From the NCBI GenBank assembly GCA_021845985.1, contig JAJZES010000045.1, forward strand, positions 62,001-126,000: 64,000 nt of DNA. Reading direction: 5' to 3'. The stretch comes from Pseudomonadota bacterium (GTDB taxonomy: Bacteria > Pseudomonadota > Alphaproteobacteria > Acetobacterales > Acetobacteraceae). Under the pieces are notes generated by a model. It worked only from the letters and a program-made list of their open reading frames with translations. It was not told the origin of the DNA and made no database searches. A program made the position numbers and the translations under genes. Below are positions 47,117 through 55,568 of the stretch, piece after piece. The stretch's first letter is position 1; every line of letters starts with the position of its first letter.

Positions 47117-48949
47117 ATGACGGTCTTTCTCGTCCAGCTACTCACCGGGCTTGCCGGTGCCGCGGCGCTGTTTCTCGTTGCCGCCGGGCTGACGGTGATC
47201 TTCGGCGTGACCCGGGTGGTCAACTTCTCTCACGGCAGCCTCTACATGCTCGGTGCCTATGTTGGCTGGACGGTGCTCGCTCATCTGCCGCACAGCATCG
47301 CCGGCTTCGCGCTTGGCGTCGTCGTCACCGCCCTGGTGCTGGCGGCGTTCGGCGCCGGGCTGGAGATGGCGCTGCTGCGCCGGCTCTATCGCGCGCCCGA
47401 ACTGCTCCAGTTGCTCGCCACCTTCGGCGTCGTGCTGATGGTGCAGGACATCACCCAGGCGATCTGGGGCGCCGAAGACCTGACCCTGCCGCGCCCGCAC
47501 TGGATGCGCGGTTTCGTCGCCATTGGCGGCGAGCGGTTCCCGCGCTTCGATCTGGTGCTGATCGCCGCCGGCCCGCTGGTGCTGGGGCTGCTGTGGCTGC
47601 TGCTGCACCGCACCCGCTTCGGCACGCTGGTCCGCGCGGCGACCCAGGATCGCGACATGGTGGCGGCCCTCGGCGTCGATCAGCGGCGGCTGTTCACCGC
47701 CGTCTTCGCGCTCGGCGCGGCGCTGGCCGGGCTGGGCGGCGTGCTGTCGCTGCCCGACGGCTCGGCCAATCTGCAACTCGATCTGTCGGTCATCACCGAT
47801 GCCTTCGTCGTCGTCGTGGTCGGCGGCCTGGGCAGCATCGGCGGCGCCTATCTGGCCAGCCTGATCATTGGCGTGCTGCAGGCGTTCGGCATTCTGCTGC
47901 TGCCGAAGCTGACGCTGGTGATCGTGTTTGCGGTCATGGCGGTGGTGCTGGTGTTCCGCCCACAGGGTCTGCTCGGCCGCGCCGCCGATGCGGTGCGTGA
48001 GGCGGCGGCGCCGCCACTGGTGCGTCCCGCTGCGCCGGCGCTGCGCCTGCTCGGCGCCGCGGTGTTTGTGCTGCTGGCGGCGGCGCCGTTCGCGGTCGGG
48101 CCGTTCGCCGTCTCGGTGCTGACCGAGGCGATGATCGCGGTGCTGTTCGCCGCCTCGCTGCATTTCATGATGGGGCCGGGCGGCATGCCGAGCTTCGGTC
48201 ACGCCGCATGGTTCGGCATCGGCGCCTATGCCGCGGCGCTGGCGGCGACGGCGCTGCATCTGCCGCTGCCCGCCGCGCTGCTGCTGGCGCCGCTCGCCGC
48301 GGCAGTGGTGGCGGCGCTGTTCGGCTGGTTCGTGGTGCGGCTGTCGGGGGTTTATCTCGCCATGCTGACGCTCGCCTTCGCGCAGATCGTCTGGGCGGTG
48401 GCGCTGCAATGGACCGGCCTGACCGGCGGCGACAACGGCATTCTCGGCGTCTGGCCGGGCGGCGTGCTGGCCGGGGCGCATGCGTTCTATTGGGTGGTGC
48501 TGGCGCTGTGCGTGCTGGCCACGCTGCTGCTGCGCCGCGTGCTCTATGCGCCGTTCGGCTACGCGCTGCGCGGCGCGCGCGATTCGACGCTGCGGGCGGA
48601 GGCGATCGGCCTGCCGACGGTGCGCATCCGGCTGGCCGCCTTCACCATCGCCGGGGCGGCGGCGGGGCTGGCCGGCGGACTGTCGGCCTACAGCAAGGGC
48701 AGCGTGTTCCCGACCTATGTGTCGATCGGCCGCTCGGTCGATGCGCTGCTGATGGTGCTGCTCGGTGGCGTGCAGACCATCGCCGGGCCGATCGTCGGCG
48801 CGCTCGCCTATACCGGACTCTACGACGCGCTGCTGCTGGCGACCAGCCAGTGGCGGCTGGCCCTGGGGGCGGCGATCGTGGCGCTGGTGCTGGCATTTCC
48901 GCAGGGCATCGCCGGCGCCGCGCAGCAGCTCCGCCGCCGCGCCGCATGA
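47117..48949 (+). CDS. Fused LivH-LivM ABC transporter permease
   Basis: A 610-residue permease. Residues 1 to about 290 are LivH: IFGVTRVVNFSHGSLYMLGA, RAATQDRDMVAALGVDQRRL and VVVVGGLGSIGGAYLASLII. Residues about 300-610 are LivM: MMGPGGMPSFGHAAWFGIGA, RDSTLRAEAIGLPTVRIRLA and LLGGVQTIAGPIVGALAYTG. These are usually two genes; fusion fixes their 1:1 ratio. ATG 47117 follows a 46-base gap. The stop overlaps the LivG-type ATPase start by four bases. Confidence 0.92.
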   Translation: MTVFLVQLLTGLAGAAALFLVAAGLTVIFGVTRVVNFSHGSLYMLGAYVGWTVLAHLPHSIAGFALGVVVTALVLAAFGAGLEMALLRRLYRAPELLQLLATFGVVLMVQDITQAIWGAEDLTLPRPHWMRGFVAIGGERFPRFDLVLIAAGPLVLGLLWLLLHRTRFGTLVRAATQDRDMVAALGVDQRRLFTAVFALGAALAGLGGVLSLPDGSANLQLDLSVITDAFVVVVVGGLGSIGGAYLASLIIGVLQAFGILLLPKLTLVIVFAVMAVVLVFRPQGLLGRAADAVREAAAPPLVRPAAPALRLLGAAVFVLLAAAPFAVGPFAVSVLTEAMIAVLFAASLHFMMGPGGMPSFGHAAWFGIGAYAAALAATALHLPLPAALLLAPLAAAVVAALFGWFVVRLSGVYLAMLTLAFAQIVWAVALQWTGLTGGDNGILGVWPGGVLAGAHAFYWVVLALCVLATLLLRRVLYAPFGYALRGARDSTLRAEAIGLPTVRIRLAAFTIAGAAAGLAGGLSAYSKGSVFPTYVSIGRSVDALLMVLLGGVQTIAGPIVGALAYTGLYDALLLATSQWRLALGAAIVALVLAFPQGIAGAAQQLRRRAA

Positions 48950-49704
48950 CGGTGCTGGCGGCCGAGGGGCTGCGCAAATCCTTTGGCGGCACGGCGGCGG
49001 TGCAGGGCGTGTCCTTCGCCGTCGCCGCCGGCGAGATGCTGGCGCTGATCGGCCCCAACGGCGCCGGCAAATCGACCTGTTTCAACATGCTGAGCGGCCA
49101 GTTGCGGCCCGATGCCGGGCGGGTGCTGCTCGGCGGCGCCGACATCACCGCGCTGGCGCCGCGCCGCATCTGGCGCCTGGGCGTCGGCCGCACCTTCCAG
49201 ATCACCGCCACCTTTGCCTCGATGACGGTCGGCGAGAACGTGCAGATGGCGCTGCTGTCGCATGCCGGGCAGGTCTGGCGGTTCTGGCGCCCGGTGCGGC
49301 GGCGCGGCGTGGCGGCGGCGGCGGCGCTGCTCGATCAGGTCGGGCTGTCGGCGCTGGCCGACACCGCCGCCGGCGTGCTGGCCTATGGCGATCTCAAGCG
49401 GCTGGAACTGGCGATGGCGCTGGCCAACGCGCCGCGTCTGCTGCTGATGGACGAACCAACCGCCGGCATGGCGCCGGCCGAGCGCACCGCGCTGATGCGG
49501 CTGGCACGCGATCTGGCCACCGCGCACGGCATCGCCGTGCTGTTCACCGAGCACGACATGGATGTGGTGTTTTCCGCCGCCGACCGGATTCTGGTGCTGC
49601 ACCACGGCGCGCTGATCGCCGAGGGCGACGGCGCCGCGATCCGCGCCGATGCGCGGGTGCGCGAGGTCTATCTCGGCAGCGGCGCCACCAGCGGCGGCCA
49701 CTGA
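48946..49704 (+). CDS. ABC transporter ATP-binding protein, LivG type
   Basis: A 252-residue ATPase. Walker A GPNGAGKST, Q-loop region VGRTFQITATFASMTVGENV, a signature region AYGDLKRLELAMALA (in place of LSYG.QRRLEIARAL) and Walker B LLLMDEPTAGM, then LFTEHDMDVVFSAADRILVL with the switch histidine. It powers the fused permease together with the LivF-type subunit encoded next. It overlaps the permease gene by four bases. Confidence 0.93.
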   Translation: MTVLAAEGLRKSFGGTAAVQGVSFAVAAGEMLALIGPNGAGKSTCFNMLSGQLRPDAGRVLLGGADITALAPRRIWRLGVGRTFQITATFASMTVGENVQMALLSHAGQVWRFWRPVRRRGVAAAAALLDQVGLSALADTAAGVLAYGDLKRLELAMALANAPRLLLMDEPTAGMAPAERTALMRLARDLATAHGIAVLFTEHDMDVVFSAADRILVLHHGALIAEGDGAAIRADARVREVYLGSGATSGGH

Positions 49705-49705
49705 G

Positions 49706-50407
49706 ATGCTTCGGGTCGATGCCCTCGATGCGTTTTACGGCCGCGCCCATGTGCTGCATGCGGTGTCGTTCGCCGTCGCCTCCGGCGAGGTGCTGGTGCT
49801 GCTCGGCCGCAACGGCGCCGGCAAGAGCACGATGATGAAGGCGCTGATCGGCCTGCTGCGCCCGCGCGGCGGCGGCATCGACTTCCTCGGCCGGCAGGTC
49901 GCGGGGTGGGAGCCGCATCGCATCGCCCGGCTCGGCATGGGCTATGTGCCGGAGGAGCGGCGCATCTTTACCGAGCTGACGGTGATGGAGAATCTGGCGG
50001 TCGGCCGCCGCCCGCCGCGCGACGGCCGGCCGGCCTGGACGCCCGAGCGGCTGTTCGCGCTGTTCCCCAATCTCGGGCGAATGCGCGACCGGCCGGGCGG
50101 GCGGATGAGCGGCGGCGAGCAGCAGATGCTGACCATCGCGCGCACCCTGATGGGCAACCCGAGCCTCGTGCTGCTCGATGAGCCGAGCGAGGGGCTGTCG
50201 CCGCTGATCGTCGAGCAGATGGCCGCCGCCGTGCTGGCCCTCAAGGCGGCCGGTGTCACCGTGCTGCTGGCCGAGCAGAATCTCTATTTCGCCGCGCGTG
50301 TCGCCGACCGCGCGGTGGTGATCGAGAGCGGCCGGGTGGTGTGGTCCGGCACGATGGCCGGGCTGATGGGCGACGCGGCGGCGCGCGCGGCACATTTGCA
50401 GGTCTGA
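49706..50407 (+). CDS. ABC transporter ATP-binding protein, LivF type
   Basis: A 233-residue ATPase. Walker A GRNGAGKSTMMKALIGLL, GMGYVPEERRIFTELTVMEN (LivF-specific), signature MSGGEQQMLTIARTLMGNP, Walker B LVLLDEPSEGLSP, and LLAEQNLYFAARVADRAVV. ATG 49706 follows the LivG-type stop by one base. It is the last gene of the catabolic/import run, with a 73-base gap to the MFS gene. Confidence 0.94.
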   Translation: MLRVDALDAFYGRAHVLHAVSFAVASGEVLVLLGRNGAGKSTMMKALIGLLRPRGGGIDFLGRQVAGWEPHRIARLGMGYVPEERRIFTELTVMENLAVGRRPPRDGRPAWTPERLFALFPNLGRMRDRPGGRMSGGEQQMLTIARTLMGNPSLVLLDEPSEGLSPLIVEQMAAAVLALKAAGVTVLLAEQNLYFAARVADRAVVIESGRVVWSGTMAGLMGDAAARAAHLQV

Positions 50408-50480
50408 CCCGAGCCGCCCCGCCACATCGCCGTCCGGCACAATCTGGCACGCCGCGCCGCAGTCTGCTTAGCTGCGAGGG

Positions 50481-51683
50481 ATGGAAACTTCCTTGAAGCT
50501 GGACCGGCGCACACGGTCGAACGTGACTCGGCTGGCGCTGGCGCAGGCGCTGGCCGGCGGCAACGCGGCGGTGGTGGTGGCGACCGGCGGCATCGTCGGC
50601 GCAGCGCTCGGCCCCTCCCCGGCCCTGGCAACGCTGCCGGTGACGGTGTTCGCCATCGGCATGGCCCTGGCGACGCTGCCGGCCGGCTGGCTGGCGCGGT
50701 ATTATGGCCGGCGCACCGCGTTCCTCTCCGGCGCCGGCTGCGGCGCCGCCGCCGGACTGATCGCCGCGCTGGCCGTGGTGATCGGGTCGTTCGCGCTGTT
50801 CTGCCTCGCCACCCTGTTCGCCGGCTTCTATGCCGCGGTGATCCAGTCGTTCCGCTTCGCCGCCGCGGACGGCGCCAGCCCGGCGTTCCGCCCGCGCGCC
50901 ATCGCCTGGGTGCTCGCCGGCGGCATTTTCGGCGGCCTGCTGGGGCCGCAATTGGTCACCTGGACGATGCAGCTCTGGCTGCCCTATCTGTTCGCCGCCA
51001 GCTATCTGGCGCAGGCCGGCGTCGCCCTGGTGGCCGCGCTGGTGCTGGCCGGGGTCGATCTGCCGCGCCCGGAACGGGCGTCGCATGCGGCCGGGCGGCC
51101 GCTCGGCGTCATCGTGCGGCAGCCGCGCTTCATGGCCGCGGCGGCCTGCGGCATCGTCTCCTATGGGCTGATGAACATGGTGATGACCTCGGCGCCGCTC
51201 GCCATGCACATGTGCGGCCTGCCAATCGCCGCCTCCAATTTCGCCATCCAGTGGCATATCGTGGCGATGTACGGGCCGAGCTTCGCCACCGGCTCGCTGA
51301 TCGCCCGCTTTGGCGCGCAGCGTGTCGTCGCCGCCGGGCTGCTGCTGATCGTCGGGGCGGCGGCTGTCGGCCTGACCGGCATCACCGCGTGGCATTTCAT
51401 GGCGACGCTGGTGCTGCTCGGCCTCGGCTGGAATTTCGGCTTCATCGGCGCCTCGGCGCTGGTGCTGGAGACGCACCGGGCGGAGGAGCGGACGCGGGTG
51501 CAGGCGTTCAACGACTTCCTGGTGTTCGGCACGATGGCGTTCGGATCGTTCCTGTCCGGGCGGGTGCTGGCGGCGGCGGGGTGGGACGCGGTGGTGATGA
51601 TCGTGTTTCCGCTGGTGGCGCTGGCGCTGGCGCTGCTGCTGTCCGGCGGGATGCTGCGGCGGCGGGTGGCAGCGGCGTCCTGA
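50481..51683 (+). CDS. MFS transporter
   Basis: A 400-residue protein with about 12 membrane helices. LARYYGRRTAFLSGAGCGAA after helix 2 is the MFS G-x-x-x-D/R-x-x-G-R-R-type loop. A middle cytoplasmic loop (LPRPERASHAAGRPLGVIVR) and FLVFGTMAFGSFLSGRVLAA in the second half fit the fold. The N-terminal half has the Gly/Ala-rich helices of drug or metabolite exporters. The stop shares a base with the nagZ start (TGATG). The substrate is unknown. Confidence 0.87.
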   Translation: METSLKLDRRTRSNVTRLALAQALAGGNAAVVVATGGIVGAALGPSPALATLPVTVFAIGMALATLPAGWLARYYGRRTAFLSGAGCGAAAGLIAALAVVIGSFALFCLATLFAGFYAAVIQSFRFAAADGASPAFRPRAIAWVLAGGIFGGLLGPQLVTWTMQLWLPYLFAASYLAQAGVALVAALVLAGVDLPRPERASHAAGRPLGVIVRQPRFMAAAACGIVSYGLMNMVMTSAPLAMHMCGLPIAASNFAIQWHIVAMYGPSFATGSLIARFGAQRVVAAGLLLIVGAAAVGLTGITAWHFMATLVLLGLGWNFGFIGASALVLETHRAEERTRVQAFNDFLVFGTMAFGSFLSGRVLAAAGWDAVVMIVFPLVALALALLLSGGMLRRRVAAAS

Positions 51684-52675
51684 TGCTGGCCGCCATCGTC
51701 GGCATTGCCGGGCTGGCGCCGGACGCGGCGGAGGCGGCGCTGTTCGCCGCCCATCCGCCGGCCGGGGTGATCCTGTTCCGCCGCAACGTCGCCGACCCGG
51801 CGCAACTGCGCGCGCTGACTGCGGCGCTGCGCCGCTTGCTGCCGGCCGGCGCGGCGATCCTGGTCGATCAGGAGGGCGGGCGCGTCGCCCGGCTGGGTCC
51901 GCCGCACTGGCGCGCCCATCCGCCGGCCGGCGCCATCGGCGCGCTGCATGGGCGCGATGCCGCCGCCGGGCTGCGCGCGGCGTGGCTCAGCGGCGCGCTG
52001 ATCGGCGCCGACTGCGCCGATGCGGGAATTGATGTCGTCTGCGCGCCGGTGCTCGACCTCGCCTGGCCCGGCAGGCATGCAGTGGTCGGCGACCGCAGCT
52101 TCGCCGCCGACCCGGGTTCGGTGGCGGCGCTCGGCCGGGCGATGGCGGCGGGGTTGCTCGCCGCCGGCGTGGTGCCGGTCGGCAAACACGCGCCGGGCCA
52201 CGGCCGGGCGCAGGCCGACAGCCATCTCACGCTGCCGGTGGTGGACACCGCCGATCTTGACGCCGATATGGAGCCGTTCGGCCGCAACGCCGATCTGCCC
52301 TGGATGATGACCGCACATATCCTCTATTCCGCCCTCGACCCGGCGCTGCCGGCAACGCTGTCCCCGCGCATCGTCGCCGAGGTGATCCGCGGACGCATCG
52401 GCTTCGCCGGGCTGCTGGTGTCCGACGATCTCGCCATGCAGGCGCTGGCCGGCGCCCCGGCGGCGCGGGCGCTGGCGGCGCTCGCCGCCGGCTGCGACGT
52501 GGCGCTCTATTGTCCGGGCGATGCGGCGGGCAATGCCGCCGTGCTCGCCGCCTGCCCGCCGCTCGCCGCCGGCGCCGCCGCGCGGCTGGCGGCGGGGCGG
52601 GCGCTGGCCGGGGCGCGGCGGCAGGAGATCGACGCCGCCTCGCTCGCCGCCGAGCGCGACCGGCTGATGGCATGA
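51683..52675 (+). CDS. nagZ: Beta-N-acetylhexosaminidase NagZ
   Basis: A 330-residue family 3 glycoside hydrolase, slightly shorter than many NagZ. ILVDQEGGRVARL, DVVCAPVLDLAWPGRHAVVG and KHAPGHG (168-174, with the catalytic histidine region), then HLTLPVV and GLLVSDDLAMQAL with the nucleophilic aspartate. It removes N-acetylglucosamine from muropeptides in the cytoplasm during peptidoglycan recycling. It overlaps the site-2 protease gene by four bases. In many alphaproteobacteria nagZ stands directly before scpA. Confidence 0.92.
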   Translation: MLAAIVGIAGLAPDAAEAALFAAHPPAGVILFRRNVADPAQLRALTAALRRLLPAGAAILVDQEGGRVARLGPPHWRAHPPAGAIGALHGRDAAAGLRAAWLSGALIGADCADAGIDVVCAPVLDLAWPGRHAVVGDRSFAADPGSVAALGRAMAAGLLAAGVVPVGKHAPGHGRAQADSHLTLPVVDTADLDADMEPFGRNADLPWMMTAHILYSALDPALPATLSPRIVAEVIRGRIGFAGLLVSDDLAMQALAGAPAARALAALAAGCDVALYCPGDAAGNAAVLAACPPLAAGAAARLAAGRALAGARRQEIDAASLAAERDRLMA

Positions 52676-53406
52676 CCGCGCTGATCCTGTCGTTCGTGCT
52701 GGCGGCGGTGCCGACCATCATCGCCATCACCCTGCATGAGGCGGCGCATGGCTATGCCGCGCTGGCGATGGGCGACGACACGGCGCGGCAGGCCGGGCGG
52801 CTGTCGCTCAACCCGCTGCGCCATGTCGATCGCGTCGGCACCATCATCCTCCCCGGCATCCTGCTGGTCTCGCAATTGCTCACACTCGGCCGCGTCGTGT
52901 TCATGTTCGGCTGGGCCAAGCCGGTGCCGGTCTCCACCTGGCGGTTCCGCGACCCCAGGCGCGGCATGATGGTGGTGGCGGCGGCGGGGCCGGCGATGAA
53001 CTTCCTGCTTGCCTGGATCGGCGCGCTAGCGCTGCATCTGCTGCCGCTGTTCGCCGCGCTGCCGGCGGTCGCGGCCGATCTGCTGCGCTTCCTGTTCTAT
53101 TTCATGCTGGCCAACATCGTGCTCGGCACCTTCAATCTGATCCCGCTGCCGCCGCTGGACGGCGGCCGGATCGCGGTCGGGCTGCTGCCGCTGCCGCTGG
53201 CCCGCGTCTGGGCGCAGACGGAACGCTGGGGGCTGCCGATCGTGCTGCTGGTGGTGTTCGTGCTGCCGGCGCTGGCGCGGCAGGCCGGCTATCAGTTCGA
53301 CCCGGTGCGCAGCCTGCTCGGTGCCGTCGCCGAGCCGGCCTTCCGCCTCATCCTGATGCTCGCCGGACATCCCGCGCACGGCGTGGCGCTGTTCGGCGAT
53401 GGCTGA
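52672..53406 (+). CDS. Site-2 protease (M50) family intramembrane metallopeptidase
   Basis: A 244-residue membrane protein. AITLHEAAHGYAALAMGDDT contains the zinc motif H22-E23-x2-H26. GPAMNFLLAWIGALALHLLP and LANIVLGTFNLIPLPPLDGG hold the second conserved region with the third ligand aspartate. This is the short YwhC/Rip-like class without PDZ domains. Targets are unknown. It overlaps nagZ by four bases and scpA by eight, so it is inserted in the usual nagZ-scpA neighbourhood. Confidence 0.9.
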   Translation: MTALILSFVLAAVPTIIAITLHEAAHGYAALAMGDDTARQAGRLSLNPLRHVDRVGTIILPGILLVSQLLTLGRVVFMFGWAKPVPVSTWRFRDPRRGMMVVAAAGPAMNFLLAWIGALALHLLPLFAALPAVAADLLRFLFYFMLANIVLGTFNLIPLPPLDGGRIAVGLLPLPLARVWAQTERWGLPIVLLVVFVLPALARQAGYQFDPVRSLLGAVAEPAFRLILMLAGHPAHGVALFGDG

Positions 53407-54148
53407 GGCGACCGAGGCGCTGCTGCTGCGGCTGGAGGGGTTCGAGGGGCCGCTCGACCTGCTGCTCGATCTCGCCCGCGCGCAGAAACTCGACCTTGCG
53501 GCGATTTCCATTCTCGCCCTGGTCGAACAATACCTCGCCGTCATCGACAGCGCGCGGGCGATCCGGCTGGAACTGGCCGCCGACTGGCTGGTCATGGCGG
53601 CGTGGCTGGCGTGGCTGAAAAGCCGGCTGCTGCTGCCGGCCGGAAGCGAGGCGGCGGAGGAGGCGGAAATCGCCGCCGAGGTGCTGGCGGCGCGACTGCT
53701 CGATCTGGAGCGGATGCGGGCCGCGGCGCTGTGGCTCGGCACCCGGCCGCTGCTCGGGCAGGTCGTGTTCGCCCGCGGCGCGCCGGAGGAGTTCGCCGAA
53801 AACGAACACGCCCGGCTGGCGGCCGATCTGCCGGCGCTGATGCGCGCCTATCTCGCCGGGCTGCGGCGCGGCGCGGCGACGCGCAGCTACCGGCCGCCGC
53901 CGCTGACGCTGTGGAGCGTCAAGGACGCGCTCGGCCGGCTCGCCGCGCTGCTCGGCAGCCTGCCGGACTGGAGCAGCCTCGACCAGTTCCTGCCCGACCG
54001 GCTGGGCGCGCCGCTGCAACGCCGGGCGGCGCTGGCGAGCACGCTGCTGGCCGGGCTGGAACTGGCGCGCGACGGCCGGCTGCGGCTGCGTCAGGAGGCG
54101 GCGTTCGGCCCGATCCTGCTGCGGCAGGAGCGTGTGCATGGCGGATGA
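53399..54148 (+). CDS. scpA: Segregation and condensation protein A
   Basis: A 249-residue kleisin. LLLRLEGFEGPLDLLLDLAR then AQKLDLAAISILALVEQYL is the ScpA N-terminal SMC-binding signature. MAAWLAWLKSRLLLP lies at about residue 62. It bridges SMC heads with ScpB for chromosome condensation and segregation. ATG 53399 lies in the end of the protease gene. scpB follows with an 11-base overlap. Confidence 0.93.
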   Translation: MAEATEALLLRLEGFEGPLDLLLDLARAQKLDLAAISILALVEQYLAVIDSARAIRLELAADWLVMAAWLAWLKSRLLLPAGSEAAEEAEIAAEVLAARLLDLERMRAAALWLGTRPLLGQVVFARGAPEEFAENEHARLAADLPALMRAYLAGLRRGAATRSYRPPPLTLWSVKDALGRLAALLGSLPDWSSLDQFLPDRLGAPLQRRAALASTLLAGLELARDGRLRLRQEAAFGPILLRQERVHGG

Positions 54149-54671
54149 GCTGGCAGCGGCGCTGCGGCTGGCCGAGGCGATGGTGTTCGCCGCCGCCGCC
54201 CCGGTGCTGCCGCGGCAGCTCGCCCAGATGCTGCCGGAGGGCGTCGAGGTCGAGGCGGTGATCGCCGCCCTGCGCGACCGCTATGCCGGGCGCGGCGTCG
54301 AACTGGTCGAGGTGGCGGAGGGGGTGCAGTTCCGCACCGCGCCCGACCTCGCGCCGATGCTGCGCCGGGTGGTGCAGGTGCCGCGCCGGCTGCCGCGGGC
54401 GGCGATGGAGACGCTGGCGATCATCGCCTATCATCAGCCGGTGACGCGCGCCGAAATCGAGGAGATCCGCGGCGCCGCGCTGTCGCAGGCGACGCTCGAC
54501 GCGCTGCTGGAGGCGGCGCTGATCGCCCCGCGCGGCCGGCGGGAAACGCCGGGGCGGCCGACCCTGTGGGGCACCACGCCGGGCTTCCTGGAGCAGTTCG
54601 GGCTGAAGGATCTGCGCGAGCTGCCGCGGCGGGAGGATCTGTTGGTCGAGCCGCCGGCGCCGCAAGACTGA
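54138..54671 (+). CDS. scpB: Segregation and condensation protein B
   Basis: A 177-residue protein starting MADELAAALRLAEAMVFAAA; a GTG two codons upstream (54132) is possible. ELVEVAEGVQFRTAPDLAPM and AAMETLAIIAYHQPVTRAEI then EEIRGAALSQATL are the winged-helix motifs of ScpB. RPTLWGTTPGFLEQFGLKDL then RELPRRE is the typical C-terminus. It completes the SMC-ScpAB complex and ends this operon. Confidence 0.93.
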   Translation: MADELAAALRLAEAMVFAAAAPVLPRQLAQMLPEGVEVEAVIAALRDRYAGRGVELVEVAEGVQFRTAPDLAPMLRRVVQVPRRLPRAAMETLAIIAYHQPVTRAEIEEIRGAALSQATLDALLEAALIAPRGRRETPGRPTLWGTTPGFLEQFGLKDLRELPRREDLLVEPPAPQD

Positions 54672-54750
54672 GCCGTGGCCGGTGCCATGGTTGGCGCCGT
54701 CCCCCCGCGCCTGTAACCTGATCGGCGCGGCAGACGCGGGGAGGACACGG

Positions 54751-55500
54751 ATGGAAAACCAGACACGTTTCGTCGGCAAGGTGGCGGTCGTCACCGGCGG
54801 CGCCTCCGGCATCGGTCTTGCCGCGGCGGCGCGGCTGCTGCGCGAGGGCGCCCGTCTCGCCGTGTGGGACCGCGACGCGGCGGCGCTGGCGCGGCTGGCG
54901 GCAACGCTGGGCGGCGAGGTGTACACGCGCACCCTCGACCTCGCCGACGCGGAGGCGGTGCAGCACGCCGCCGATGCGACCGTGCAGGCGCTCGGCCGGC
55001 TCGACATCCTGGTGGCCAGCGCCGGTCTCGCCGGACCAAACCACATGACCTGGGAATTTCCGGTCGAGGCCTGGAAGCGCGTCTTCGACGTCAACGTCCA
55101 TGGCGTGTTCTACTGCAACCGCGCCGTGGTGCCGCATATGCTGGCCAACGGCTACGGGCGCATCGTCAACATCGCCTCCATCGCCGGCAAGGAAGGCAAC
55201 CCGACCGCCTCGGCCTATTCGGCGTCGAAGGCGGCGGTGATCGGCCTGACCAAGTCGATCGGCAAGGAGCTTGCCAAGACCGAGATCCGCGTCAACTGCA
55301 TCACCCCGGCGGCGGTGCGCACGCCGATCTTCGACCAGATCACGCAAGAGCACATCGACTACATGCTCTCGCGCATCCCGATCGGCCGGCTCGGCCGCGT
55401 CGAGGAGATCGCTGCGATGATCTGCTGGCTGGCAAGCGAGGAAGCCTCGTTCAGCACCGGCGCCGTGTTCGACTGCTCGGGCGGCCGAGCGACCTATTGA
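54751..55500 (+). CDS. Short-chain dehydrogenase/reductase
   Basis: A 249-residue SDR. VAVVTGGASGIGLAAAARLL binds the dinucleotide cofactor. VASAGLAGPNHMTWEFPVEA contains a variant NAG site (ASAG). NIASIAGKEGNPTASAYSAS with the following K holds the Ser-Tyr-x3-Lys centre. ITPAAVRTPIFDQI and SFSTGAVFDCSGGRATY close the fold. GGGGAGGA precedes ATG 54751, so a longer reading from 54682 is not needed. The substrate is unknown; it is probably a single-gene unit. Confidence 0.9.
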   Translation: MENQTRFVGKVAVVTGGASGIGLAAAARLLREGARLAVWDRDAAALARLAATLGGEVYTRTLDLADAEAVQHAADATVQALGRLDILVASAGLAGPNHMTWEFPVEAWKRVFDVNVHGVFYCNRAVVPHMLANGYGRIVNIASIAGKEGNPTASAYSASKAAVIGLTKSIGKELAKTEIRVNCITPAAVRTPIFDQITQEHIDYMLSRIPIGRLGRVEEIAAMICWLASEEASFSTGAVFDCSGGRATY

Positions 55501-55568
55501 GCGCACCCGGTTAACAGTTCGTTCATTCCCGTCTTGCAGCCTGCGCCGCGGCGGCGCGGAGAGCGGGC

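Noticed and set aside
50445-50460. Perfect TGGCACG before the MFS transporter gene
   Set aside because: The GC pair follows at 11 rather than 10 bases and no TTGC-like -12 element is present.
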